From contig CM052357.1 in NCBI GenBank assembly GCA_028551475.1, positions 19,515,931 through 19,579,930 of the forward strand: DNA of 64,000 nt, read 5' to 3'. This document shows, piece by piece, positions 46,151-62,537 of this stretch. The position numbers and the translations under genes are program-made. A model generated the notes under the pieces. The model was given only the letters and a program-made list of their open reading frames with translations, did not search any database and was not told where the DNA came from. Origin of the DNA: Casuarina equisetifolia (Eukaryota > Streptophyta > Magnoliopsida > Fagales > Casuarinaceae). Each line of letters opens with the position of its first letter. The first letter of the stretch is position 1.

Positions 46151-48000
46151 GATTAAGAGGACAACATTCACTAATAACAACACGGGGAAGCACCTTCTCC
46201 ACTTACATTACAGGACCATGGTCCCACAATTCCGATCTCTTACAATGCAAGAATTTCGCAGTAAAAATGTTCCTTTACACAGGGAACAACAGAACAACCA
46301 CAGCAAAAAAGTGCATAGCACTTGCCAAACTCTTAAGAGAAATTTACAACATACAAAGTGATACAAATATTATATATTTGTTCAAATATTCATCCCTTTA
46401 AAGGCTATTACAAGAATGATTCCACTTACAAAATTGAATTTACGATGTACACAAATAGCCTCAAAGATACTTCCATCAAATTATATTGATTTCACCAAGC
46501 ACGAGGAAGAGAACTCAATCATCAAAATCTTCACACCATCAATTGCTTCGCTTTGCTCATAATTTTTCTTAATAATATTCTCTGTAGCACAATAAAAATC
46601 ACAAATATAAGCTCAAATCAATACGAATTGCCTGGAAACAGAAAACCCCTGTATTTCGTCACTTAGGGTTTCAACAATTTCAACTCAAACATGCAATAGC
46701 TTGCTGTAAAATAATTGTTTCACCAATATTCAAGCATCAACAAGCTGATATATCGAAGTATAAGATAATGAACATGAAAGCTCCAAATTTCATTACTCTA
46801 AAGGTTAGAAAATATCCTCAATATGTGACAAACTTACTGGAAGAGATTGAGCAAGAATAACACAGCAGGTAGAGAACAATCATTAGTCATCAAAATGATG
46901 AAACCGATTTAAGAAATCAAGTGCCAGCAAATTTGCTTTGTCGAACCAACACTTTTTTTCAGTTTCTTCTTTCTGTTTTTGCATTCGTGTTCAATCTCTC
47001 TTGTGAGAGAACAAGGCACGTTAGAAATACCTTAGACCTTTTATAGTTTCGAGAACTTACGTTGCCTATATGTTTTTTCTCGTTGATATTTGTCAGTTCG
47101 TAGGCCTGGCTTCACATCCTTTGCACACTTTGGTTTCTCATATTTCTGTTTGAGCGAAGCTGGAGAAGAAGAGAGAAGGGATGTCACGCGGGGACTCCCG
47201 ATTTTTCTTTCAGGCGTTGTCCTCCCCCTGTTTCTCTTCATGTGCACGTGTCTCAATATCCTTCCACTTCCGACTTTCACTAGGGGTCCCAACGAGAGAA
47301 GGAAAGCGAGAATAAATGAAGTCATGGTCAAAGCTCTTACTTTTATTTATTTCTTATCTTTAGCATTGGCCCATAAAAGGAGCCCAAGTAATGGATTTTC
47401 ATTTGGACACAGATACCAGCATTCTCTCCAGCTTGGAAGCCTTCTTTTAGATTTTCATCATTTTTGTATATTTTATATTTTTCAAAACTCTAACATATGT
47501 CATCATTAAAATACATATTATTTATTTTTTTCAACACATTGTTCTTCCTAATAGTGCAGGGTCTACTTAACCCGTTGGATAAGGAAAGTGGATAGTTTAC
47601 GCTATTGTATGTTAGTGGCTGATTCTTTATATTCACATTTATGCAATCTATAAGAACATCAGTTAAACTTAGTATATTAAAACAAAAACAAAAACAAAAA
47701 CAAAAAGAGAACAAAAAGAAAGAAGCTCCACTTCAACCCCCTTTCTTAGGAAGCTATTTGGTTTAACACAAACAAACCTCCCATAAGAGATTGCTATGTG
47801 AAAAGGCACTGTAAATATCAAGTTGATGACAAAAGCAATGATGGACAAAACTAGAGAAAGTAACTGAGCAAACATTGACCATCTTTTTTGTGGGTGAAAA
47901 TGTCCTCCAAAAGTCAAAACCCTACACTAATTGAAGCCTCTAGGCCTTTAAATGGACCTATAATTTACTTTATAAATAAGTACAACAAATATTCAGAGTC
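46151..48000. other. Intergenic, no recognised gene
   Basis: AT-rich. It holds one minus-strand frame with a signal-peptide-like start (47041-47331) and a (ACAAAA)n tract at about 47679-47708. Confidence 0.4.
47041..47331 (-). CDS. Unrecognised small frame with signal-peptide-like N-terminus
   Basis: Ninety-six codons on the minus strand. The start MTMTSFILAFLLSLGPLVKV looks like a secretory signal; the rest is basic and has one Cys. A strong donor-like GTAAGT lies near the end (about 47062), so the frame could be a first exon of a secreted-peptide gene. No cysteine-rich or known peptide domain was found in the DNA beyond it. It may be chance. Confidence 0.2.
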   Translation of the reverse strand: MTMTSFILAFLLSLGPLVKVGSGRILRHVHMKRNRGRTTPERKIGSPRVTSLLSSSPASLKQKYEKPKCAKDVKPGLRTDKYQREKTYRQRKFSKL

Positions 48001-48004
48001 ATCG

Positions 48005-49130
48005 GAAGGTTTTGGAGCCTTCTCTTGATATGTTAAAGTAGGAAGGGTTTAAAGGGAGTGCACAATAAGAGGAGGCTTTCAAACAATTTAAGGACACTAT
48101 GTCTAGACCACTAGTTTTGGCCTTGCCAAATTTTGAATCGCCGTTCATTATGGAATGTGATGCGACCAAAAGAGATTTGGGAGGAGTCCTCGTGCAAGCA
48201 AGTAGGCTAATTGCATATTTCAGTCAAGCTATTTGTGGAAGAAACCTTTCGTTACCCACTTATGAGAAGGAAATAATAACTGTTCTGCTAGCCTTGAGGA
48301 ACTGGAGGCATAACCTCCTAAGGAAGACAATTCATAATTTAGATAGATCAAAGGAGTGTGTGATTTTTGTTGGATTAGAAGATCACTACCCTGGGCAAGG
48401 AAAAGTGGTTAACGAAATTAATGGTTGCGGTTTTGCTATAAAGTACAAATTGGGAGGAAAATTTGGCTGCTAATGCCTTTCTTGCAATGATAAATAAGAG
48501 AGATAAATTTAGGGATAAGTGGCTCACGCAGAAAGAACAAGGGGAAACATGGGATATCATGGCTACTTCGGAACCTATTCCATTATAGTTTGGTACCACG
48601 AGAAGAATCAGTTCAAATCCGAGCCTAATCAAATTGGTGGAAAAGGTGAAGGCGGGGGAAGCCTTAGGTTCCTAAGAGTGTTGGGATGTGCTACTTTCCT
48701 TAAAAATTGGATCTATTTGGCTGAGAACTCTTCGCTAATTAGTACCATTTTGAGAGAAATTCATGAAGACTATCATGAGAGTTATTAGAAACCCTTACAA
48801 AGAGTGCCTTCAAGGTTTTATTGGAAGAAAGTTTGCCAAGTTTTGCTGGAACTACTCCAATAGTTTGTCACTTGTCAAAAACATAAATGGGAGAGTGCTT
48901 CACCAATGAGGCCCACTTCAACCTCTCTTGCTTCCAAGCTAGGTATGGATGAGACTCCCATGTCAAAGGATGAGACTTCCTTGGTGAGTTAGAGTCTACT
49001 GTGATATATTCTCAGAACATAAAGCTCACATAGTAAATGTAATAAGAGTAGAAGTATTGCACAAAGAATTTAAGTGATTGGATGAAATTTCCTACCATAC
49101 TTCTTTTCACAACATGTCAAAAGGTACCAA
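48005..49130 (+). mobile_element. Gypsy (Ty3) LTR retrotransposon fossil, partial
   Basis: From about 48075 it encodes a reverse-transcriptase/RNase H remnant (EEAFKQFKDTM, VLALPNFESPF, YEKEIITVLLALRNWR). Around 48770-48930 it encodes an integrase zinc-binding remnant followed by a QPLLLP-like linker. Traces of the integrase continue towards 49130. No LTRs or gag were found. It is old and broken in many places. Confidence 0.75.
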
Positions 49131-49379
49131 TAAAATCAATTAAGAAATTCCAATAAATGTAATTTCTTTGGTTACAGCAACTTTATGATAACCAATCCTC
49201 AAATTAGATATACAAAAAAATTATAGTGAGGACATATATGAAGAAATCCTAACACAAATTTGAGGAAAAAGTACTCTTAAGAGATTTCACATAAAAGGGC
49301 TCAATAAGCACAAATCTAAGTACCAAGTAACTATTTGAAGGAATACCAACACTTATCGCAATAGAAGTCACAAGTTTAC

Positions 49380-49790
49380 AAATCGATTTTAACCATGTCA
49401 ATAGTTGTCGTAGAACGCTTCTAGCTTCTTGTCCCTTTTATCCTTGACAAATTGAAGTGTTGAAGCTCTTAGTAGACCAACCATCTAACCTATGTCAACA
49501 ATAAACAAAAATCAGGACATAAGCCTATCGAGTATTTTTAGTTGTAAAGGCTCCTAATACTACATCTCATTTAATCATATCATAAGCTTTCATGAGATCA
49601 ATTTGGATGACTACATATTTACTTTTATCACCTTTATGATAGTTGTTTAGAAGTTCCAAAAAAATACTAATATTTTTAGAGATTTAGCATTCCTTGAAAT
49701 GAGCAACATCTTATCTCAAATCATCTAAGGTATTTTGTTTTGCATTTGTGAACTTATTGCTTATCATTTTGAACTACTTTGAAGTGTGTT
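49380..49790 (-). mobile_element. L1-type LINE reverse-transcriptase fragment
   Basis: The minus strand reads SKNISIFLELLNNYHKGDK, then VVIQIDLMKAYDMIK (about 49700-49570), the LINE reverse-transcriptase segment around the F/KIDLMKAYD motif. A decayed stretch resembling the later GxP..F....GLRQGDP region follows at about 49500-49430. It is a 5'- and 3'-truncated fragment with frame disruptions; endonuclease and tail are absent. Confidence 0.7.
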
Positions 49791-50086
49791 TTTGAGCGAA
49801 CTAGAAAATCTAAATTGTTGTGTGCCGTTTACACTACTATTCACAATCTTATGCTTATTTGAGTATATTAATTTCTGGTTGTGATTGTTTGGTGGAATGA
49901 TATATTCTAAACCAAGCTGAAATAAACTAGATGTGGAATGATTTATGACACATATAACACAGATAAATGACTTGGCCTAACGGGTTAAGAATCTGAAGTA
50001 AACCCCACAATGTCACCTGACATTTAAGAAAGGAGTAGCCCTATTTTAATTATATCAGTTACTGAGAAGCGACTACTTCTGCAGAC

Positions 50087-51264
50087 AGTCGAAGGTAGTA
50101 AAATGTACTCTCCCTCAAGGGTTTTATTTTCACAGTGCAAGAGGAGAAACAATGGAGAGAGTGTTATGTATTGATTTGATTTGATCTCCGTCATCTTCGC
50201 CGCTAAACCTTTTAACCTTAGGCATCTTTACTTCTTTACGTTAGCATAAAAAATTCTGGAAAATCATGACGAACTTATATTATAAAGTTTGCACAGAGAC
50301 TTATTAGAGTCACCATCTTAAATCCTTAACTATTTCTTTACCGTTGTACTTCCAAAACTATTGTCGCCTCGACTCCGAACATAAGTTGAAAAAAGTTTCC
50401 AACACGCATGTGACCCTTAACGTTCTAATCAAAACTTACGATCTTCGAAGACGGCTAAAACTAACAATAGTCAGGAGCCTAAGCATTGATTAGAAGGCGG
50501 AAGCACAACTGCTCACCCACCTAATCCAATTTCTCTATTTCGGCTCAAGGACTTGCGAATAAAATGAAGTCAACACTGCTGTTGAACAGTTTTCTGGATG
50601 GATCCCGATGATCACTGGGTTCTTTAGATTTCTTTACTTTTCAAATCCAGAGCACCACATTGGGTGTACAGAGTGACTTTACCGATTTTTTGATCTTATT
50701 TAAAGTTTTTTAAAAATAAAATATATATTTCTGTTCTGAGCATCAGTTTTAAGGAGAAACATGTGAGTAATATGATACAGAGTTTATGTTTAATGGGTAT
50801 TCTTCATGTTCAGAGTCTGCAATAAAATGATTTGTAATTAGATGAATTGCTTTCATAGTAAAACTCATAGTATTTATAAGGGATATATTAATAACTGTAG
50901 AAATTATGTCATAGAAACTATATTTTATTTAAGTTTTTCAAAATCCTTTTAAGAAGTTGCTCGAGAGGCAACGGCTTTGAAAGCGGGGAAAAGAATGACA
51001 TTGGGAATTGTGGGACATCCACCTAGAGCTGTCAATCCAAAATTTTCAAAGACAAGCTTCTCAGATGTAATTATGTTCTTGAACTCATCCCATGAAGTAG
51101 AAAATTCAGAAATCTAACCTCTCCAGTACACATGATCCCTTCGTGTTCCACATAGCAAATACTGGTGCACAGTAAGCTTTTTCTTTGATACCAGTTACCA
51201 TTAACACTACTAGTTCTAAATCTCTTCCTGCAGTTGAATCTCCACGACCCTCACCCACGGTGAG
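50087..51264 (+). promoter_or_regulatory. Upstream region of the lectin receptor kinase, duplicated at 55340-56150
   Basis: The segment 50087-50880 is a close copy of about 55340-56110, including TAAAATGTACTCT.CCTC, AACAATGGAGAGAGTGTTATG and AGGAGCCTAAGCATTGATTA. Sequence from about 50960 to 51264 is matched by 61942-62247. Together they show that the whole promoter was duplicated with the gene. No distinct TATA box was picked out. Confidence 0.8.
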
Positions 51265-54436
<3,172 letters not shown>

Positions 54437-55339
54437 ACCAATCTTTTTCCTTTCCTTTTGCTTCAAGCATAGTATATGACTTCCTATTGTAACCATAAAT
54501 TCTTCATATAACTTAGTATATTTTATATTCCTACTTAAATTGAACGCACTACACTGTTGGAACAGTCACATCTTTACTGTACTGAATATCTATTCCGTAT
54601 ATCTTGATGGTTTTAGGCTTGTAGACGAATTTATGAATAAGGCGGGGATGATTTCTGAAGTCCACCGTCGGAATCTGGCTGTACTCTGTACCGCATTACA
54701 TGCAGGCGCTCGGAAATTGCGCACGTCGCCGATGGCTAACACAGCTAGGATGTTATTCTTGATTGGAATTAGAGGGAATAAAGGCCATTGTAGCTAATAG
54801 CCCTGTAAGCTTCCATGTCACTGTTGCGTAGCATTGTACGAAAGTAAGACTTGATTTTGTAATAAAGGTATCTTGCATTTTGATATAATTCTCGTCACTA
54901 CTAGAGGCCCTGCCTATCCCTCTGTTAGAGACTGCTTTATCTATTTTTCTACTGATTAACACCATAGGTTGGAAGAAAAACGCCCGTTATTGGTGAGAAC
55001 AAGATCACTTGTTATAGCCCCATTGGTCTTGTGTACAAGACGAGAGTTCTACATCTAAAGATAAAATTATTAAAGTAAAGTTTAAATAAAAAGAATTCTC
55101 CAATCCTTAAATTAATTTTTTGATTATATATTTGAACATTTTAATATGATATTAAAACTTAAGTTGAATATACTTTATGTTGTTTTATTTCTCAAGCCGT
55201 CATAGACTTCATGGCTGATATAGTGAAGGCGAGACTACAAGCCAAGCAAAAGTTTAGACACATATCCCTTTACTTAGTTCATTCAACAGCACAATCTAAA
55301 ATTATCTACATCAAAAGGCAAAATGAAATGATATTCTCA
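54437..55339. other. Receptor-kinase 3' UTR and spacer
   Basis: It holds the 3' UTR and flank of the receptor kinase. No second gene was recognised. The duplicated upstream region of the next copy begins at about 55340. Confidence 0.5.
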
Positions 55340-56150
55340 GTTGTGGTTGAAGATGGTAAAATGTACTCTTCCTCGAGGGTTTTATTGCCACTGTGCCAGT
55401 GAAGAAACAATGGAGAGAGTGTTATGTATTGATTTGACTTGATTTCCGTCATCCTCGCCACCAATTTTTTTTTTTTTTAACCTTAGGCAACTTGCTTCCT
55501 TTTGCTAACATAAAAAAAGTTTGGAAAATTGTGACGTTCTGATATTATAAAGTTTGCACGGACTTATTAGAATCACCATTTTAAATCCTTAACTACTTCT
55601 TTCTTGTTGCATTTCCCAAACCATTGTCACCTCGACTCCGAACATAAATTGAAAAAAGTAGCCAACTCGCGTTTGACCCTTAACCTTCTAATCGAAACTT
55701 ACTATCTTTCACGATGGCTAAGAGTAACAATAATTAGGAGCCTAAGCATTGATTAGAAGGCGGAAGCACAACTGCTCACCCACCTAATCCAATTTCTCTA
55801 TTTCGGCGCAAGGACTCACGAAGAAACTGAAGTCAATACCATGGTCGAACAATTTCTGGATGGATCCCAATGACCACTCGGTTCTTTAGATTTCTTTACT
55901 CTCCAAATCCAGGCCACCACTTCGCCGTACAGAGTTGACTTTACAGATGTTTAGATCTTATTTAATTTTTTTTAAAAAATAAAATATATATGTATGTTCT
56001 GAGCTTCGGTTTTAAGGAGAATCATGTGACGAATATGATAGAGTTTAAGTTTAACAGGTATCCTTCATGTTCTGAGTTTGTAATAAAATGATTTGCATAT
56101 AGATATATTGCTTCAATAACAAAACTCATACTCCATACAAGGGAGATATA
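55340..56150 (+). repeat. Second copy of the receptor-kinase upstream region
   Basis: It is collinear with 50087-50880, about 5.25 kb away, and is the left edge of the tandem duplicate. Homology to the first copy is lost between about 56150 and 61941, where a Copia element and about 0.5 kb of other sequence lie, and then resumes. Confidence 0.8.
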
Positions 56151-56583
56151 AATATGATATGTTATTTAATCTTGTTTAAAAATCTTCTTTAGGTTTCAAT
56201 ATACATGTCTTTTTTACCAACTATAAAATATATAAGAACCAAAAAAATAAAAAGATTCCTTTCGCTACTAAGTTGTTCATTTCATCATCCATGGAGCCCT
56301 GTTTTGTTTCACGTGGGGGATCAACATTTTTTTAGAATAAATAACTAGATTACTTCAACTCTACATGGGTGGGGTCTAAAACGTCAACTCTTTGGTCTTC
56401 CGAGTAGCCATCTTGCTAGGACTTGATCCATCAACTTGGTTGTATCGACATTTGTGAATCAATGAGAGAGAAACGATTTTCATATGAAAATAACCGAAGA
56501 ACTGGTTAGGTTTTCCTTTGCTATCTGTTGTTCTTGTATTACATAAGACTTAAATGGTCTAGTTGTCGACAACCATTAGTTTC

Positions 56584-56999
56584 TGTTAGACAAGCAAAGT
56601 GCCTCCTCCCCACCAGCGCGTGTGCGACACGCACCTGCCACATCAACACCACATCAACCGCCATGACTCAATGGTGACCCGCGACCCGCTTCAAGATCCG
56701 ATCTCCCTCGTGAGACAACTCGGTTTGTCCTTGACACCTCTGCGCAACTCTAACCGTCGTAGATCCACCTTCCTCGGTGATTCTTTCCTTATTTGATTTG
56801 TAAATCAATGTAATTGATTTCTTTCCTAATTTAATTTATTATTTTCATCCATATATTGTAATTGTTGTTCATATTATTAATCGAATTAGAAAATCACATT
56901 GAAGCAAACTAAGGTTTCTGTTCTTGCTGTTTTTCCTAGTTTTTTGAAATTTCCAGCCACTCTCTCTTCCGTTCATCCAGCCAGTTTAGGATTCTAACA
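56584..56999 (+). repeat. 5' LTR of the 5.2-kb Copia element
   Basis: 416 bp, TG...CA ends. It shares CTTATTTGATTTGTAAATCA and TTGTAATTGTTGTTCATATT exactly with the 3' copy. Confidence 0.95.
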
Positions 57000-59900
57000 T
57001 GGTATCACTCGAGCCTTCGGCCAATGCCTCGATTCTGATCCCCATGGCCACCGATTCTGAAACCCCCAATTCTTCCTCTGTCCCGACCTTTCTCTTTCTC
57101 CTACACCCTTGCCAGCAGTCCCTTCCCCCACCTCATTAATTGTTTTGATGGGTCCAATTACATCTTATAGTGGACCCATCTCATGCCTTTCCTTGTTTCT
57201 TAGAAACTCCTCCTAATTTTAGATTGATCCGAGCTTGCACCTCCCAAAACCCTAACCTCTTCTAACGGCGCTACCACCTCGAACCCTAATTTCGCTGCCT
57301 AGCTCAGCCGCGATCAAGCTATTCTTAACTGGCTTATGGCCACATCCATGAACATTGTCGTCACGCAGCTTACAGACATGTTGACTTCGGCGGAGGCATG
57401 GTTATTTTTGAAGTGCACATATACTGCGCAGCCCTCCACGCACTCCGCCGCTATTCGCATGGAGCTCTAATCGATCACGAAAGGGACTTGTTCGGTGACA
57501 AAATTCCTATCACAAGTGAAGGACCTCCTTGATCAACTCGGAGAGATCGGCAACAAGCTTTCCAAAGACAATTACCATGCATAGCTGTTCAAGGGCCTCA
57601 ATGACGATTTTGACAATCTCGCAACCTCTGTTGCGACCGTCAAGTCTGCCACCGGTCCATTCAACTAGGAAGCCTTCCACGACCTTCTCCTTACTCATGA
57701 AGGCCACTGAGACCATAGTTGGAGCTCCGTCGTGATAGTTGCCGCCACTTTCACGGCTTACCCGAATAGGTCTCAAGGCAATTACTTAGGCCCACCCCGC
57801 TCTAGGTCCAACCCAAGAGGCAGCTACGTGGACTAGTCCGCTAGCCAACTCATGGGTCATCACACAGGCTCGTCCGTGCACAGCTCGCGAGCCATCTCGT
57901 GAGACAGCCCACAAGTCATCTCACGGGCAAGCCCGTGAGCCCTTTCATGGCCTAGAATGTGAGAAACGGCCTCTTGCCCCTTCCGTAGGCCCAAAACTGG
58001 CCCAACCAATCCAATAATCATGGACCTCACCGTGGCTACCCCTATTGCCACCTTTGTCGTAAACCTAGCCACCACGTTGCCAATTGCCGCAAACGTTTTA
58101 ACCCCTCTTTCATGCCTTCCTCCCAAGGCCCAAATTCTTGCTTTTCCCCCCAAGTCCATTATGCCTATAATCCTCGTCCATATAACTACCCTCCTTTTTT
58201 CATATAACCCACAAGCCCACTATGCTACCCTTCCACCTTCTGTCTCCCACTACTACCCCCCTAATCCCCCCTCCTCCCTTGACTTAGCTTCTTGGCACCT
58301 GGATTCCGGTGCCTCCCACCATATTACCGACTCCACTTCCACTCTCTCCAATGTTGCTCCCTATTCCGGTTCCTAACAGCTCACTATGGGTGATGGTGTT
58401 TCCCTCCCCATCACCTACACTGGTACTCTTCACACCTCTTCCTTTCAACTCAAAAATGTCTTAGTTATTCCTTCCATTACCAAAAATCTTTTATCTGTTT
58501 CTCAATTTGCTATTGATAACAACTATTACTTTCTATTTTCTGCCTCTCATTTTCGGGCTCTTTCTTGTCATATGGGGCAGATCATCCTCTATGACACCCT
58601 TGATTGTGGTCTCTATCGCATCTCCTCCCCTATCGCCTTGAGTCATCCTCATGCCCTCATAGCCATTCGATCTAGTCCTCTCCTATTGTGGCATCATTGC
58701 CTTGGTCACTTGTCATCTAACATCCTTGTTCATCTTTTGAAGTCCACCAATATTAGTTTTGTGTCGCCCTCTTTTCCCCATTGTACGACATGTGCTCTTA
58801 GTAAGCCCATCACCACTTCCACCCCCTATCTGAGTCTAAGTCTACTACCCCTTTCTAGTTAGTCCATTTTGATATTTGTGGCTCATTTCTTATAGTGTCT
58901 TTGAACCGCAATAAATACTATATTTGCTTCACTGATGATTTTTCTCGATTTTCTTGGCTTTATCACTTTTTATTTCGCTCTCAATTTCTTAATATTTTTA
59001 TGATTTTTCATAAATATGTTGAGACTCAGCTCTTTTGCAAGTTATAGGCTATACAATGTGATGGTGCTCCCGAATTTCTGTTTATTGCTTTTCGCTCTTA
59101 TTTGCAATAGCATGACATTCATCAGCGCATGTCCTATCCCTACTCCCTGTTTCAAAATGGGGTGGTTGAACGCAAGCATTGCCACATCATGGAGACTGGT
59201 CTTGCCCTTCTTACTCAGGCTGCAGTCCTCTCTCATTTCTAGGATTTTACTTTTGAGACTGTCGTCTCCGTGATCAACTGTCTTCCCATTGCGGTTCTTG
59301 GCCATCTTTCACCATGGCAGGTGTTGTTTCACCATCTTCCTGATCTCTATCACTTACGTGTATTTGGCTGTATAGTGTTCCCTTATCTCTGGCCATATGC
59401 TACACACAAGCTAGCTCCGCACTCTTGCGCTTGCATCTTTCTGGGATACCTTCCTAGTTATCGTGGCTACCGCTGCTACTACACTATCACTTAGAAATGC
59501 TTCACTGTTGCTGATGTTGTCTTTCATAAGGATGTCTTCCTCTATCACACTACCTCTCTCCCCCACCACCTTTACCACCAGTGCCTCCACCACCACCCTT
59601 TCCTTTTATTATCCCTCCCCTTACAATATCCCCCCCCACCTCCGTCCTCTTCCAACACTTCTCTGAACTCCTTAGCCCCCACTAGTCCTAAGACACTTCC
59701 GGCCCCTCCCACATCCTCTACACCATCTCCTAACCCCCCCCTCCTCCTCTTCCTCCTCCTCCTCCTCCTCCTCCTTCTCCTCGCCCTGTGACTTATCTCC
59801 AAGATGGTACCATCTCCCGCTGATTTGTTACCCGTGACCACACTTATGCCCTTGCTGCTACTTCTACTTCCCATCCCCCTGAACCCACCTGCTTCTCTCA

Positions 59901-61421
59901 GGCAATTCAGGATTTTCATTGGCGTAAGGCTATGGCTGCTGAGTATATTACTTTGATTCGCAATGGTACTTGGTCTCTTGTCCCTCTCCCTCATGGTGCT
60001 TGTCCTATTGGCTGCAAGTGGGTTTATAAGGTCAAACTCAAAGCAGATGGTTCTCTTAAACACTATAAGGCTCGCTTTGTTACGAAAGATTTTCACCAGT
60101 AAGAAGGTATTGACTTCACTGAGACATTCAGTCTCGTTGCCAAACCAGTCACTGTTCGCATTGTCATTTCCCTTGCTTATTCTCGTGGCTGGCCTATTTG
60201 TCAACTTGATGTCTCCAATGCCTTTCTTGATGATTATCTTTTTGAGGTGGTCTACATGGTTTAGCCTCTTGGTTTTGTGGACTTTGCTCGGCCTTCTCAC
60301 GTCTGTTGCTTCCATCAATCTTTGTATGGTTTGAAACATGCTCCCCGAGCTTGGTATCATCGGCTCAGTGTATTTCTGATGTCCTTGGGTTTCATCATAT
60401 TGGCTGTGGATACCTTCCTGTTCACTCTCCACACATCTTAATACAGTTTAATCCTCCTTGTTTATGTGGATGATATTATTCTCACTGGCTCTCCACAGGC
60501 ACCCTTCTCTCGCCTCCTTCAAGTTCTTCAAATTGAGTTTGCTTTCAAGGATCTTGGTCCTCTCCACTACTTCCTTGGTGTCAAGGTCCAACCTACCTCT
60601 ATTGGTCTTATCTTCCATCAAGGCAAATTCACTTAGGACATTCTGTCTCGTGCCAAGATGGTTGATGCTAAAGCTATCTCAACTTTTTGTATTATGGATG
60701 AGCCTTTCTCTATTTGGACTGGTGAACCCCTTGAAGATTTCGGCCTTTACCGCAGTATTGTTGGTGCACTTCAGTACCTCACTATCACCCGTCCTAATAT
60801 TGCTTAGCTGTCAACACCGCTTGTCAGTTTCTCCACCGCCCCACCATTGCTCATTGGCAATCTATTAAGTGCATCCTACGTTATCTTGTTGCTACCCTTC
60901 GACTTGGTCTTCTTCTCACCCATAGCCCGACCACTGCACTTCATGCCTTCTCTGATGCTAGTTGGACAGGTGACTGTGATGACAGATGCTCTGTTGGTGG
61001 ATTCTGTATCTTCCTTGGTCACAATCTTATCTCCTGAAGTTCTCGGAAACAATGCATTATTGCTTGGTCCAGATTGAAGCTGAGTATAAGTCTTTGGCTG
61101 ACAACATTACTGAACTTATGTGGATTGAATACCTCCTTCGCGATTTTCGTGCTCTCCCTCCGCTACCTCCAACTCTCTGGTGTGACAATCTCTCGACTCT
61201 CTACTTGATAGCTAATCCAGTCTTTCATGCTCGCACTAAACACATTGAGATCAACTTCCACTTCATTCGTGAATGCCTTGCTCGCGGTCAACTTTATCTC
61301 TAGTTTATCTCTACTGTTGATCAATCGGCAGATATCTTCGCCAAAGGTCTCTCTTATGCTCGTTTCCGCACTCTTCGGTCCAAGCTTCAGGTTCATTCTG
61401 CCCCTTTAGCTTGTGGGGGCA

Positions 61422-61830
61422 TGTTAGATAAGCAGAGTGCCTCCTTCCCACCGGTGCGTGTGCAACACGCGCCTACCACGTCAACACCACATTAGCCACC
61501 ACGATCCAATGGTGACTCGCTCCAGGATTCGATCTCCTTCGTGAGATGACCTGGTTCAACCTCGATGCCTCTGTGCAACCCTAGCCGCCGCAGATCCACC
61601 TTCCTCGACGATTCTTTCCTTATTTGATTTGTAAATCAATGTAATTGATTTCTTTCCTAATTTAATTTATTTTTTTTGTCCAGATATTGTAATTGTTGTT
61701 CATATTATTAATTGAATCAGAAAATCACATTGAAGCAAACTAGGGTTTCTATTTTTACTGTTCTTCCCAATTTTCTGAAATTTTTGGCCACTCTCTCCTC
61801 TATTCATCCAATCGGTTTAGGATTCTAACA
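61422..61830 (+). repeat. 3' LTR of the 5.2-kb Copia element
   Basis: 409 bp, TG...CA ends, with one 7-bp length difference and many C/T and A/G differences from the 5' copy. Confidence 0.95.
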
Positions 61831-62537
61831 GTTTCAATTAGCCACAGATACAGCTCGAGACCCAAAAAAAGAAAAAGAAGTTTCCTTTCACTGCTTTAGT
61901 TGGGAACCATTTTAACAAAATGCAGAATTGCAAAATACTCGTTAAGAAGTTGCTCAATAGGCAACTGTTTTGAGAGTGAAGAAAAGAAAAATAATATTGG
62001 GAGTTGTGGGGGCGTTCACCTAAGTTGTCAATCCAAATTTTTCAAAAGACAATGTAATTATGTTCTTGGACTCATCCTAAGAAGTAAAAAATGTAGAAGT
62101 CTACTCTTCAGCTCCCATGATCCCCTCATGTTCCACATAGCTAATACTGGTGGACCAAGCTTTTTCTTTGATAACACATACCATTACTGTTTCTAGTTCT
62201 AAATCTCTTCTTGCAATAGAATCTTTACGACCTTCACCCACTATGAGATGGGTCTGCTAAGCAAAAATCAAATTGGTTTTTCCCCGTTTTCTCTTCTTTT
62301 CCTTTCTTGCATGCCTTCATTGTTGGGCAATGCAGCCAAGACAATAACGCGAGGCTAACTCATAAGTGACGATGATATTGTGATATCAAAGGGTCTGAAC
62401 TTCGAGCTGGGATTCTTTAGCCTTAATAATTCCTCGTCACGATATGTTGGGATATGACACTACAACATTTTGGACAGATCTTATGTATGGGTGGCAATCA
62501 GAGATAATCCAATCTTTAATGCATCCGGGGTCTTAAA

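Larger units (their letters stand above)
56584..61830 (+). mobile_element. Copia (Ty1) LTR retrotransposon, nearly full-length but broken
   Basis: 5247 bp with LTRs at 56584-56999 and 61422-61830 (TGTTAG...CTAACA), flanked by the perfect 5-bp duplication GTTTC (56579-56583, 61831-61835). A tRNA-Met-type primer site (TGGTATCA) follows the 5' LTR and a GGGGGCA purine tract precedes the 3' LTR. The parts are in Copia order: gag about 57000-58100 with CCHC knuckle, protease about 58290, pre-integrase and integrase about 58680-59420, reverse transcriptase about 59890-60620, RNase H about 60950-61330. The coding region is broken in many places. The LTRs differ at roughly 14 percent of sites by eye, mostly transitions, which suggests an insertion of several to about ten million years. 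Confidence 0.95.

Noticed and set aside
59572-60432. A 286-codon minus-strand frame
   Set aside because: It lies antisense to the Copia reverse-transcriptase region and has no family resemblance of its own.
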